Numbered from the stretch's first letter, positions 47,598 to 58,189 are shown. The stretch is 64,000 bases of DNA from Antitrichia curtipendula (GCA_951230915.1 OX579637.1:11904001-11968000), one strand, 5' to 3'. Numbers and translations: made by a program. The notes: generated by a model not told the origin, from the letters alone.

Positions 47598-47610
47598 AAG
47601 TGGGGGAGGA
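47598..47610 (+). other. Polypurine tract
   Basis: AAGTGGGGGAGGA abuts the 3' LTR start at 47,611. A near-copy, CAAGTGGGGGAGGG, lies at about 46,940 just after the polyprotein, suggesting an internal duplication of the 3' region. Confidence 0.75.
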
Positions 47611-48014
47611 TGTAACGCCCCCATGGGAAACGGACTTGGTGGGGGCTGGGTTCACGGCGGGAGCGTCGTGACTCCACATCAAGTAAAGGCAGACCCCGGT
47701 TGGATTGGTGTTGGGCTGGAAGACCAACACCAAGGAAGGGAGGCCCGCGCCACGAGCGGTGCGAAGGGTGGCGTCACAAAGGTAAGTGTGACGCCGGGAG
47801 CCTTTGGCTCCTACCCATGCCTTAGGATAATTGAGGCATGGGGGCTCGTGGGTGAGTTGTGGAGAGACTCCATAGTGTGTGCCTTACTTAGGAAGCGGGT
47901 GCGTTTCCAACTAAGGTGAGTATTCTAACTTGTATGGTGGAACTGTGCAGGTTTGAGTAGTTAGCCGCGCCGACGTACCGGAGAGGGACTTAACTTGGTC
48001 TTGACCTCGTTAAA
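47611..48014 (+). repeat. 3' LTR
   Basis: 404 bp, collinear with the 5' LTR, with about a dozen differences that are mostly transitions. Followed by the right ATGGG target duplication. Confidence 0.9.
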
Positions 48015-48019
48015 ATGGG

Positions 48020-49015
48020 TTGATCCTAGACTAAACCACTATAGATCTCCAAATGTGCAAGACCTTCACTCGGAAAGGGATGCTCGACAAAACAGACGGT
48101 TCCCACTTCTGGACCCCGTAGGAGATGAAGAATGAGTGGGATATTATTGACGAGAACCGTCGGCAGTCAAATGCCTCCATCGCAGCACCTGTAGGCACAC
48201 CTTCGAAGCCATCTCCAAAGAAGAAGAGGATCAAGCGGAAGGTTATTGCCGGAGCCCCAGGAGATGTCATGGTGGAGGAAGCCGATGGAAAGGGAAAAAA
48301 CAAGAAGAAGATAAAGGTCGCTCCACTGTCCATTCATCGTGCTGTGAACATGACGGATGCCGATATCGCAAAACTGGATGCCAATGAGGTCAAAGAGATA
48401 CATAAGTTGTACAACTAGGTATTCAAGCCGATGTACAAGTGGAAGAAGAAGCCATTTGCTAATAAAGTAGGTGAACTCCTGCGAGTCAACTACAAGTTCC
48501 TGCACCAGGCTCCTCCTGGAAAACTTGTGTATAGAAGGAATGAACAAGCACGTTTGGCAGGAATTAAAAATCAGATTCTCATCGATGCCGACTACCAATC
48601 GGAGAACCGATGCATTACAGTCCTTCCGTTGAAGTAGGATCCATACGGGCCGAACAAATTGGTGACCTTCTATGACTCCTGTCCCAAAATGGAAAGTCTA
48701 ACTGCCAAATCGCATTACTACATTATTGGTGGTCAGCACACTGTTCAAGCGACCAAGGAGCTAATTGAGAATGGTAATATCCCTCAGGCTGACAAGGCGG
48801 AGGCGTCTATGTTCAACATTATTCCCATGTAGGCACCGTATTCCACCAAGACGACTGAAATGATGCACCTCTCTAAAGTTCTGAATCAAAATGTTGCTGG
48901 TGAGCAAAAAGAGCAGAGCTTCACACAACAGCTTGCTCACGCTCAAGTAAAATGAAAGGACATGGGCAGCTTAATGCCATCATATGGAGGACGAATGCAT
49001 TTACAAGCGTATAAT
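48020..49015 (+). CDS. Gene A exon 2, 3' part: linker and ParB-like domain
   Basis: The frame left at 40,925 resumes in phase here. A basic linker SPKKKRIKRKVIAG resembles a nuclear localisation signal. It is followed by IHKLYNxVFKPMYKW and the ParB-like core at about 48,715-48,940: SHYYIIGGQHTVQATKEL, then MMHLSKVLNQNVAGEQ. The GQHT matches GQHS in copy B. Stops: TAA 48,032; TAG 48,119, 48,416, 48,635, 48,830; TGA 48,953. Ends AAT|GTAAGT at 49,015. Confidence 0.65.
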
Positions 49016-49082
49016 GTAAGTTCAACTTTCTGAATATATTAGTTCTTATTTGGTATGTTATTTTTGTCTTGTGTATAAAAGT

Positions 49083-49275
49083 CATTGAGATAACTCCCGA
49101 TGTGCTCCCTATCGGGAGATATCTTGATGTCCACCGTTCTCTAATTACCCTCCCACTTGACAGCGGGATATCTCTCGATGTCGACTGTATTATCTGAAAC
49201 ATCACATTCAGCGGGAACTATCCCATAATTATCAGTGAAATTGCAAATGGACAATCAACGAGAAATATCCCGATG
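49083..49275. repeat. Five family-A palindromes in intron 2 of gene A
   Basis: Units at 49,083-49,102, 49,110-49,129, 49,161-49,180, 49,209-49,228 and 49,256-49,275, the last four about 48 bp apart, fill the intron 49,016-49,340. The spacing equals that of the array at 1.0-1.4 kb. Confidence 0.85.
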
Positions 49276-49340
49276 GTTTGTAAACGACACTCGGCTTAGT
49301 CATTACCTCTACAATTAACAGTGTGAGTTTTCCTGTGCAG

Positions 49341-50671
49341 GATTTCTATCCGGTAATGTCCACCATCTTTACGGGGTTCAAAAATCCTGACTCTGCGGAT
49401 TTGAAAATTCCGCTTCTGTTCATGGAGAAGGACGAAGATGTGGACCAGTGGATCCAGATTGCCAAAGACTTCCTGAGCCACAAGCTCCTTGACGGTAATG
49501 GACCCAAATCGGAAGGCAAGCGTAAACCATTGTCCTACACCGACTTCAAGCCCTTACACGGACTTCGAGATGAGGACCTGAACTACTTGGCAGGACAAGT
49601 GGAGAAGGAAATAGTATGCATGAAGAAGACGGCTCTAAACATCGATATGTTTGGGAATGCGCTGATTCCAATCGGTGTGGCAGCAGGATGGGAGAAGAAG
49701 GTAAGGGCCATGAAGAACGAGCTCATGTTCTACTACAAAGGTCACCCGCTTCCAAGCAAGAAGCCTATATACATTCCATACACGGCTGCGGAGTGGGAGG
49801 AATTTGCGGAAGCAAAGAATATCACCCGGTCCCAACTCGAATGGTGGGTGGATAAGACCATGGCCACGGAACTAGGGAGGGAGTGGATGGAGGGGCAAAC
49901 TAAGGTCCTCAACAAGACATGTGTCCAGATGCTGTTAAGACAACGTGGCAGTCGTATATGAATTCCCATGCAAAAGAGGTGGAGTTTTCTGTATCAAAGG
50001 TATTTGGAAACAAATACCTCTACAAGGTCATGGACGACAGAAGCTGGGACATTACAAAGATTCTGAATGAAGCTTCCGTCAAGGCATAGCGTGGTGATGC
50101 AAGGTCCTACATGTACTTCTGGTTTCTTTTTGAAGTCACAAGTGCCGGAGGCCAAGCAAAACTCCTGGAGCATCACAAGTTGAAGCGTCTGTTTGATGCT
50201 TTGGAGTACATGAAAAGCTTTCCTGGACACATTCTGAGAGCCTGTTCACCCGCAGTTCTCATGACGGATGTTGCAGGATTTCACACTGTATTGATACACT
50301 TGTAGAGGCGTTTTGAGGAGAGTAAGGTCCACATTTGGGACTGGCACGTAATCTATTACATTCCAAACAAGGTAGATGGCTTTCCCAAACCGGTGGCCGG
50401 CACGCATTACACCGTGTACTTAGTCTTTTTTTTTGCCTACGATGAGGACCACGGATCTACAAGTAGCTTCCACAGCTTCTTCCTGGGCAGACAAGAGATA
50501 TCTGCCATATATTTTTCCAGGGAATTGGACGAAGTAGACACTTTGTACCGGCGCCCGATTATGCCTTGGTTTTCAATCGCCGCTGCGGTTCACATATTTG
50601 GTGGTCATCTCAACGACAATATGGTCATCGTAAATGTGAACGGCGGTCCGGAGTTCACATCTATTGGATTG
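49341..50671 (+). CDS. Gene A exon 3: helical region and degenerate methyltransferase-like domain
   Basis: The acceptor TCCTGTGCAG precedes 49,341 and the donor TTG|GTGAGC follows 50,671, both at the positions seen in copy B. Starts DFYPVMSTIFTGFKNP. The region LHGLRDEDLNYLAGQVEKEI aligns with copy B. SPAVLMTDVAGFH (about 50,255) sits where a methyltransferase DPPY motif would be expected, but only the Asp remains. RRPIMPWFSIAAAVHIF then MVIVNVNGGPEFTSIGL, exactly 17 residues before the donor as in copy B, matches the beta-class motif I position, again without its Asp. TAG at 50,087 and 50,303; frameshift near 49,925. Confidence 0.5.
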
Positions 50672-50758
50672 GTGAGCCCAGTTTCTATGATTATGCAGGA
50701 CTTGTGTAGTGTCAATCAATTTTAAAGTCACTGACTTCTGCTTGTTGGGTTTGTTCAG

Positions 50759-51100
50759 GTTACCAGTAATAAAGTACTTGAAGTCGTCTTTGACACGGAG
50801 GCACAATCAAAGTCAAAAATTGTCACCAGGCAGATTTGGGACCAACTGCACATTCAATCGAATCTTGAAGGAGATGAGGACAAAGCCGCAGATGACCACC
50901 ACGTAGGGAACGTGGATGGTGTCGCAAATGATTCTCCGAGACAAACGTCGCAAAGTAACTCACAACAGACAAACATTGATCGGAATGACAAGGAAGTTGA
51001 CGATCAGCCTCTGGAGAAGGACGAACGAGGGGCTCGCACCACAGAGAGGACGGGAAGTGATCGTAGTGACGACAAATCACTGAGTTCGGAAGTCAGAAAG
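50759..51100 (+). CDS. Gene A exon 4: hydrophilic linker
   Basis: Between acceptor TTTGTTCAG and donor AAG|GTTAGT, phase 0 at both ends, 114 codons without a stop. Starts VTSNKVLEVVFDTEA, continues into Asp/Gln/Ser-rich disordered sequence. Corresponds to the start of exon 4 in copy B. Confidence 0.6.
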
Positions 51101-51123
51101 GTTAGTGACTCACGTGAAGCTAA

Positions 51124-51143
51124 CATCGGGAGATCTCCCGCTG
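51124..51143. repeat. Family-A palindrome in a 74-bp intron
   Basis: CATCGGGAGATCTCCCGCTG occupies the middle of the short intron 51,101-51,174 (donor GTTAGT, acceptor TTTCAG). Confidence 0.85.
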
Positions 51144-51174
51144 ACTGTTTTGCATTGCATTTGATTACTTTCAG

Positions 51175-52343
51175 AATCAGAGGATATCTGACTTGCTCTG
51201 CCTGCAGGATAAGTCTCCAACGCCAGTACTGCGTCTAGAAGACTTGGTTCATTCGTCTTCAAGAGGTGGCGCACGTAGTGGTATGTTTGGAGAGGGACAT
51301 GGAAAGGTGAAGTCGCAATTGGTCAAGGGGAAGAAGGGTTCTAAATCGGCTCCGGTAAAGGATTTGACAGGTCGGCAAAAGGAGTTGAGGACAAAGCGCA
51401 GACCTTTACATCAACCTAAGTGATTCTGACTCGCTTGACAGCCCTGTAAATTCTGAAGCAAAACTTGGAGGGAATGCGAGCCTAGTCAGGTCCTCCCCGA
51501 AGCCGTCGCAGATACATGTTGCTACATCTGCAAATCCAGAAGCTTGCAATGCAGCATCCATTCTTCTGTCATGTTCCACAATAGGTGCTTTTGCTTCTGC
51601 GTTGGCATCTAACACTGCGAGACTGTCTGAGGGGAAGGACGCATTTGAGACCCCAAACCATCAATCTGTTGTTGAAGATCTCGTGCGAGAGGAGCACCGC
51701 GGCGATGCAACGGGAGATCTCTTGATGCCTGCTTCCATGGTTTGCACTCCTGGTCCTCAAGGGGTCGAGACGGCTGAGCCACATATTACTCCATCGGGAA
51801 ATATCTCGATGCCTGTTGATCATGATGGGACCCCTCGCTCAGTAGTGGCAAAGAATGAGAATCTGGAATGTGCTTCAGCGAGAGATCTCTTGTTGCCTCA
51901 AACCTAGGATGTTACCCCGGAGGCGGGAATGCCTAACAGCATTCTCAAGGATACCTTGGCGAACTTGAGACAGATGAGTCCGGACGCAGGCACTCCCAAG
52001 GTGAATCCACTGCTACCGGTCCAACATTCTGGACTCATATATGCAGAAAGGCTTGCTATCAGGAGTAGGTTTAAGGATCTAGTTGATTTTCCGGGTTTTC
52101 ATGTTCACCAGTCGTCGGATTTGCGGAGTTGCCGCTCCTTAGATGTCATGACCGCGTGGGAGGGACACTCATCTTTGTACCATGACATTCTTCAGATTGC
52201 TTCTGACCATGGATTTCAGGGAACAGAGGACTCGCACATAGAGCATGGAGCGCTTTTGCTTAGGAAGGTTGTCACTGTTTAGAGGACTCGGACTAAAGAG
52301 GACGTCATCAAACGTACTTTAAGTGATAATCTGCATGATTCAA
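51175..52343 (+). CDS. Gene A exon 5: Ser-rich linker with palindrome-derived peptide repeats
   Basis: Phase-0 acceptor. The frame is open to TGA at about 51,421, where a one-base shift moves reading to the frame used to 52,343. TAG at 51,905 and 52,280. The tail SNTARLSEGKDAF...RFKDLVDFPGFHVHQ precedes a segment LYHDILQIASDHGF. The exon ends with one base that completes a codon with the first two bases of exon 6. Three palindromes lie in the coding sequence (51,708-51,895). Confidence 0.5.
51708..51895 (+). repeat. Three exonic family-A palindromes, 84-bp spacing
   Basis: Units at 51,708-51,727, 51,792-51,811 and 51,876-51,895 are exactly 84 bp (28 codons) apart. They encode TGDLLMP, SGNISMP and ARDLLLP in the same frame. 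Confidence 0.85.
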
Positions 52344-52415
52344 GGTGTTTCATTCAGTCCATTAGGCTTCTATGTGGACTCATTTCTGACTATGTCATGC
52401 TCTAATTTATTGCAG

Positions 52416-53059
52416 ATTGTGCTGGACCTTCGACAATGCAACTACGGACACTGGAAAAGGTAGCACAGCGATAGTATACAGTTGTGCTTGACTTGAATGG
52501 AGTTCTTCTTCACAGGTCCTATATCCATAATGAAGTCCGTGTTGAGCTTTGCCCAGGTGTTACGAGTTTCCTGAATTGGCTGCGTGGTAAAGCGGAAGTT
52601 GCTTTCTGGAGTAGTGTAACTCCAAAGAACCTCAACAAGTTGTTGGACACTGTACTTTGGGATTGTTCTTTTGGTCGTGGAGATGTTATTTGTCTAGCTC
52701 AAGGGGCATGCACGATGTCCAAGTACAGGGCCCCAACTGCACCGAATAAGCCGTTTTTTTTAAAAGAACTGGGAACATTTCCACATCTTGCCGGTTTATC
52801 TAGTTTTGATAACATTCTTCTAATTGACGATAGTCCACTGAAAAACCTCTTGAATGATCCACACAATGCTGTTTTCCCTCAGTCCATCTGCGGAAAATCG
52901 GACGACAACTTCCTGCTTGTGCACCTGATGCCGTGGCTTGATGGCCTCTTCTTGTCTAATGACGCGGTGCCAGTGTATGTGAGGAATAATCCTCTTTTGG
53001 CGGACAGGATCCAGTGGACCCCCTATCTAGTGAAGGCTTCGGAATCATGTCGGGAATAG
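52416..53059 (+). CDS. Gene A exon 6: FCP1/NLI-interacting-factor-like HAD domain
   Basis: The acceptor TTATTGCAG precedes 52,416. HAD motif I VVLDLNGVLL (about 52,485), motif II AFWSSVTPKNLNKLLD, late acidic motif ILLIDDSPLKNLL, then FLLVHLMPWLDGLF. This is a complete FCP1-like domain with the DLN variant in place of DLD. TAG at 52,472-52,474 lies four codons before motif I. Ends at TAG 53,057-53,059, taken as the real stop. Better preserved than the copy in gene B; a phosphatase or a phospho-peptide reader role is inferred. Confidence 0.75.
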
Positions 53060-53939
53060 TGCGTGGTTGATTCATATGTACCTTAGGCTTCATCAAGAGT
53101 TCTCCTGATATTGGATACAGCGTTTCACTTCTAGCAGACTGTATATTACCTTGAGTATAGATTGTAATTTTCTTTGTAATTGCACCAATAAATTGTAGAG
53201 CAGACATTTTTCTCAACTTGTATATGGTTTTTGGGCTCAAATATTATCGAATACGAGTTATTAGTTAACTGGTACCTTAAAAGAAATCATTGTAAATGCA
53301 CAGTTGATATGTTTTTTGAGTGATTCCACACTTTTACTCAGTGTGTTTTCTATGTAGTTGTGGTCCTTGGTTTTGTGTTTTGTTTCTATTCATGTGTAGA
53401 CATTTTGCCCGTGCACGTTATGCATTACCTGTCCCTTGGCATTTTTTAAAATATGTACTTCGCAAAGAGTGACCACAATTCATGTGTAATTAGTAGTTTA
53501 TCTCTAAGACATTGCGTATAAGGAATGCGGAGTTTGGTCTTTTCTCAAGTAGCGCAGTGATATGGATAGGCTAACTCCTATGTCTTTGATATCCAATTTC
53601 TAGTGATGTAATGCTTTATTTGTAGATATCCCGTTGCATAGGGGTTCTTAAGAAACTGCTTCTTCATTGTAAATGTATCTGGAGATCTTTTGTTGTTTAA
53701 AGGTTCTCAATAAAGTGAGTATTCTTTGGAATAACATCGGGATATCTCCCCCTTGCTTAAGGCTTCTTTATAGTAACTTCATCAAGTGATCTCACTTTAT
53801 TTTAAGGTTCTTAGCAAAGTGAGTTTTTCTTTGGAACAATACCGGGATTTCTCCCATTGTTTGATGGTTCTCCTGTATCTATTTAATTGACATTCTTGCT
53901 GAGTTCTGTTGCTGTAGAAGGCGGTTCTTGTTGTTTTGA
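53060..53939. other. Gene-free, with dispersed family-A palindromes
   Basis: Eroded units at 53,091-53,110, about 53,617, about 53,680, 53,735-53,754 (CATCGGGATATCTCCCCCTT core), about 53,786 and 53,840-53,859; the later ones are about 50 bp apart. A further half-unit, AGGTCTCCCGATG, lies at about 54,940. This suggests the A element continues past gene A. Confidence 0.6.
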
Positions 53940-54400
53940 CAGGTGATTTCTGCGTTGAGGGCGGTGTTTTGGATCTTCCTCATGAAATGGATGTTCCTTC
54001 TGGTTTCCGGGGCTTCCTTAGACAATTGGTTGAACAGACTCATTGTAGGTTGTCTTCCTTCATGAATATATTTACTTTGACGGAGCTCTTAAGGCGTCTT
54101 CTTCCATGAAGAACTTTAAAGGGGTTTTTCTTTTTTGCCGGTGCGTACATCCCTCACAAGAATGATCTTTATCCAAACCGTGCTGGATTATTGAATCGTA
54201 TTTTAGGGAACCCCAGACAGCGCAACATTCTTTGGAATCAAACTATTGTATTACTTGAGGTAAATCCTCTTAAGTGGCCACGTTCTTATTTGTTAGGTCC
54301 CTCCATACGAGTGAGGGATGATATAGATCCTTTGAAATTAAAAGTTCCGTGTTATGTACAAAAAGAGCTTATTGTTTCTGGGAAATCCTTTAAGCGTTAG
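53940..54400 (+). pseudogene. Unidentified coding remnants
   Basis: After TTTTGACAG at 53,941 a short exon-like stretch reads GDFCVEGGVLDLPHEMDVP and ends near a GTAGGTTG donor-like site (about 54,045). A second stretch from about 54,135 reads GAYIPHKNDLYPNRAGLLNRI and continues to a stop at 54,400 (SGKSFKR). No family recognised; probably exons of the same gene as the Ulp1-like piece that follows. Confidence 0.35.
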
Positions 54401-54494
54401 TGAAGTTCACTTGTGCAGATACTGTAGGAAATGCCTTTATTGTTTTTATAGGTAACTTGTTGAACATTTCCTTCTTTATCAATATGAATAAAAT

Positions 54495-55330
54495 GTGGTG
54501 AACCTTACAGACCTTTCAGTGGCTTTGAAGTTTGATTCCACCCTACCAAAAGCTTTTATTTATATATTCCTTATCAATGCGTATGTTCTCTTATACCATA
54601 TGTTTGAATGCGAGGATTACATTGGTAGATTTTTGGATCCTACTTCTGCGGGGAAATGCTATTGGGTCAAGCCTTACTTAGTCCTTGTAATAATTTCAGT
54701 TGAAAAATAACCATTGGAATCTGGTTCTTGCAACACTTACGATCCCAATGACTTGGATCTGCACTACATCGGCAAAACTCCCAATCATTCATCTCAATTT
54801 TTATGTACAAATAAATGTTCTATGGATGAAATGTTGTAGTTATTATGTTTCTGGTCCTCTACTTCTATTTGAATATGGTCGACTTCATTCTGTTTTTCCC
54901 ACTTCCATAGGTGTTGCGGTCTCTAAATCCGTAAGAACAAGAGGTCTCCCGATGAATTCTACCATGACAAAGTCCAAAATTCTTCCTAAAGTCCAAAAGT
55001 AGTTAAATATGGCATCTACGCTTAGTCATTTAATAAGGTTAGATACTTCACAGAATCTTGTGGGTTTGATCTTTAGAGTCACTTAGTTATACTCTAGGGT
55101 GATTTTTGTGAGTATAATGGGGAATTTATCTACCCTGTGCTGCATCAATATCTCCTCGAGTTGGACGCATACGGACTGTATCATGATATCATGATTGATT
55201 GAAAGGCACGTATGAGGGAAGGGAATTCTAATCCTAAAATCAAAATTCCCAAACATCAAAATGCTATTATCAAGGCATTGGTAGAAGATTATGTGCTTGG
55301 AAAAAACAACATTACATCTTCAAAGTGAAG
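54495..55330 (+). pseudogene. Possible Ulp1-like (C48) cysteine protease remnant
   Basis: LINAYVLLYHMFE resembles the DEVINAY helix near the start of Ulp1/SENP domains. WVKPYLVLVIISVEK followed, after a frame change near 54,705, by NNHWNLVLA resembles the strand and HW catalytic-His motif of the same family. A later stretch (about 55,105-55,325) reads YPVLHQYLLELDAYGLYHDI with a TGA. The catalytic Cys region is not recognised. Ulp1-type proteases are frequent in plant DNA transposons. Confidence 0.35.
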
Positions 55331-56127
55331 ATGATTAGTTTGTAGGCATAGGAAGTTATTGGGAGTTTTAGGAGTTGTTAAGGTGTTTATTAAATTTTAA
55401 ATAAAAAAAAAAAAAAAAAAATTGTGAGGAGTTTTAATTGTTGATAGTTTATTATATCATATCACAATTGGATGTTATGGATGTTGTTATATAATAAATT
55501 ATCTCTTGTTTTATTTCAAGCATTGTACTGTATTGCATATTCTGCAATTCCTTCATTGTATTTACATTCTCCATCCAATTTGTTTTATACCATTCAGATT
55601 TGTATTAGATGTATTTTATGATGAGATATTTTGACCTTCTCTATCTATACAAATGCCAAAGCATTAATTTTATCCTTTTAGTTAAGTATTTATTATGCAT
55701 GGTCCAAATTTGAATCTTAAAGCCCTCATTTCAAGGTACCTACCTACAAAAGTGCCAAACAAATTCTTATATATGCAGAAATTTATAATCTTCTTAGTAG
55801 ATTGCACTTTCAATTTATTGAGTAGTCTCAATTTAACAAACACTTTGTATACTAAATTTAGGTTCATGAATAAATTGAGAATCCAAATTCTCTTGTTTTA
55901 ATGAATATGGCCTTTTTCAAGTCATTTCTAAGTGTAGTGGCAATTGTGTCACAATTTTGTGGAAGTTGCATTTGAGTACCCCACATTAATCTAAAAGTCA
56001 TTGTTGTCCTAAACCTTGAAATCCATGCCTATGGTAGGACGGGCGGTTTCATTTATTTGCATTGGTTGCGTTTGCATATTGTGGATTACAAAGTGTAGGG
56101 GCAAGTGAATTTGTCATAGTGTCCACC
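55331..56127. other. AT-rich non-coding DNA with an A tract
   Basis: No gene. A run of about 19 A at 55,403-55,421 could be a retroposon tail, but no body was recognised upstream. Confidence 0.4.
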
Positions 56128-57904
56128 ATGGCGAGTTGGAATAGGGACATGGACTACAAGTTCAATGCCTTCTAAAAGATCGCAAATAAATAATTTGTAG
56201 CAATCAAGGACCTCCGCGACATGTTTGCGGATTTCCTGAGGCGTGCCTTGGTTGCTCACGATGCCAACCCATTTGCGTCAAAGTTGGTGTTGGAAATGCA
56301 TGACCTGTTAGGATGTCGAACCCAAAAGAAAAAGTGATCCAAAAGTCAGCTTGCGGTTGCAAAGGACATCATGGTGACGACAACAAAGTTGACGTTGTCA
56401 GAGGACCAGGATCCTCCATTTGTAGCACATTGACATTTGAAGTCTCTAGAAGTGCAGAGGATAAAGATGGTGGCAAACCGTGGAAAAGATCCCGTGCTAG
56501 ACGCTCGATTAGGTTAGAAGTCTTCAACCTCCAACAAGCCAACTACCACCCTTTCACTCTATGAGATGCCGTCAACTTCCATGGTCCTTGAATTGAGCAT
56601 AGAGGATGATGCCGTTGACACTGCACCTCTCAACTAGTTGGCATCACTAGCACGCAGCAATAGTAGGCCCAACATGGTGAATGATGAAGAAGTGACGGAG
56701 GCATATTGCATTGAGAAGCCTGGAAAGACAATGGATGATGAGAAAATAGAAACACCAATGGAGATAGAGCCAAGACTGGCTGAGAATGTCGAATGTGCGG
56801 TCAAGGGAGTACGGAGTTCAGCCTCTAAGGTCATTGTAAAGCAACAACCAAAACCAACTCTAGCAGTCATGATCATAGTTGAAAGTGACGTTGAAGCTGA
56901 AGTTGTTGTTGTTGCCCCCATCAAAGTAGAGCCTTCTCAAAAAAAGACAAAAAAAATTGCTAAGTCTCCTGTAAAGGTACATGTTGGCACTAGGGTCCTT
57001 CAAAATTTGTTGACAAAAGGGAGGCCTAGAATGATGAATAGTAATGGGGCGGTAGGGAGTACTCAAGGGAGAGCAAAATTAGTAATGTTCAATGTCCAAG
57101 GGACCTTACTCGATTGTAGCCTACTTACTGAAGTCAACCCAAATAGTAAATAAGCCCTCAACAAAGACTAACCTGAGGTTAGTATTGAGGCCATAGCTTA
57201 AGCCATTTCTATCCCGATATTTTATATACTTTGTAGTGGCCTTTTCGAGCAGAAAGAGCATGTCTTTTATAAAAGACGTAGTTCCAACCATGATAGAGGG
57301 GCCATTCAGGGGTCCAAATTATGTCCCTTGGATCTTTTGGTCAAGCAAGTAGTGTGAGTTTTAAGATGGTGGAGAGGTATTGCCGGCATCATGGGGGAAA
57401 AATTTGAAAAAAGTTTGTGCAGCATGGCTTGAGTTTAGCGCCCAAAATATAGTCATTGTAGACAATAAATTGTGTAGGGTCACTTGCAATCCCCTCGTGA
57501 ATGTGATAGTGCTTTCTCTATTCTATATGATGAAATTGTCAACATTGGCTGAGGACAAGGAATATTTAAAGTGCTACTTATGGCCTCTTTTGGAGGCACT
57601 GCACAATTGCCCAAATGTGGAAGCTTTTGGTTCAAAGTACCCGTCATTAGTACAGAAATCTACTAATGACATGATCTTAGTATGCCATCAAGGTTCATTT
57701 TACGAGCTTTTAGATATTGTGGAAGGTGAGGGGATCGGCAACCCATGTGGTTGCATTTATGGAATTTTTCCCCTCACCTTCACTTCAGCAACATCACTAA
57801 CTACTTTGCCATGTTTATACAAGCGAAACAACAACAATGGAACACAAGGGCAAAGGCAAAGGCAAGGATGGAGAAAAAGTGCAACATGTGGTCTAAAAAG
57901 GTGA
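56128..57904 (+). pseudogene. Third FCP1-like HAD gene, heavily decayed
   Basis: Starts MASWNRDMDYKFNAF at 56,128, then charged segments (56,313-56,564; 56,638-57,153). HAD motif I reads KLVMFNVQGTLLD (about 57,075), both Asp replaced; motif II IFWSSK with TAG just after (about 57,347); late motif IVIVDNKLCRVTCNP (about 57,455), then KEYLKCYLWPLLEAL. Stops in the presumed frame are mixed TAG and TAA, with frame changes. The tail runs into Gly/Gln-rich sequence. More diverged from copies A and B than they are from each other. Confidence 0.5.
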
Positions 57905-58189
57905 TGCACTAATATTTTTTGGTACAATAGATATAGTTGTTTTGAGCATTGAAGTTTGTTGTCAAAGAAGAGTTGCGGGTGTCATTGAAGTCATGTTGAA
58001 GTTGTGAGAAAGTAGCGCAGGAGTACACTTCTACATGACTCAAACGTAGAGAAGTTATGTATTAGTCACTCCGCAATTGCACTAGCTTGGAGAGGCACTG
58101 TAGTGATCGAGGTGCGTGTGGCTAGTAGACACGGACATGCATCATGCAAGTAAGAGGATACACATTCAGTTTTTTGCCTTATTAATAGC

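Larger units (their letters stand above)
40926..48014 (+). mobile_element. Ty3/gypsy LTR retrotransposon inserted in gene A
   Basis: Two direct LTRs start with TGTAACGCCCCC at 40,926 and 47,611. Target duplication ATGGG lies at 40,921-40,925 and 48,015-48,019. The PBS matches the initiator-Met tRNA 3' end, and a polypurine tract precedes the 3' LTR. Gag, protease, RT, RNase H and integrase lie in one strand and order, followed by a weak chromodomain-like C-terminus. The LTRs differ at roughly a dozen positions in about 404 bp by eye, so insertion is fairly recent. The polyprotein carries several stops, one frameshift and a lost RT catalytic Asp, so this copy is not autonomous. Confidence 0.95.
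39838..53059 (+). pseudogene. ParB-like / degenerate DNA methyltransferase / FCP1-HAD gene, copy A (split by a retrotransposon)
   Basis: Six exons with consistent phases: 39,838-39,887; 40,643-40,925 continuing at 48,020-49,015 after removal of the Ty3 element; 49,341-50,671; 50,759-51,100; 51,175-52,343; 52,416-53,059. Domain order is the same as copy B. Ten in-frame TAG (40848, 48119, 48416, 48635, 48830, 50087, 50303, 51905, 52280, 52472), one TAA (48032), one TGA (48953), and two single-base frameshifts (near 49,925 and 51,420). Because the reading frame survives between stops and splice phases agree, the protein was functional recently or UAG is tolerated. The protein likely acts on DNA in the nucleus, inferred from the ParB-like and methyltransferase-like folds. 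Confidence 0.65.
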
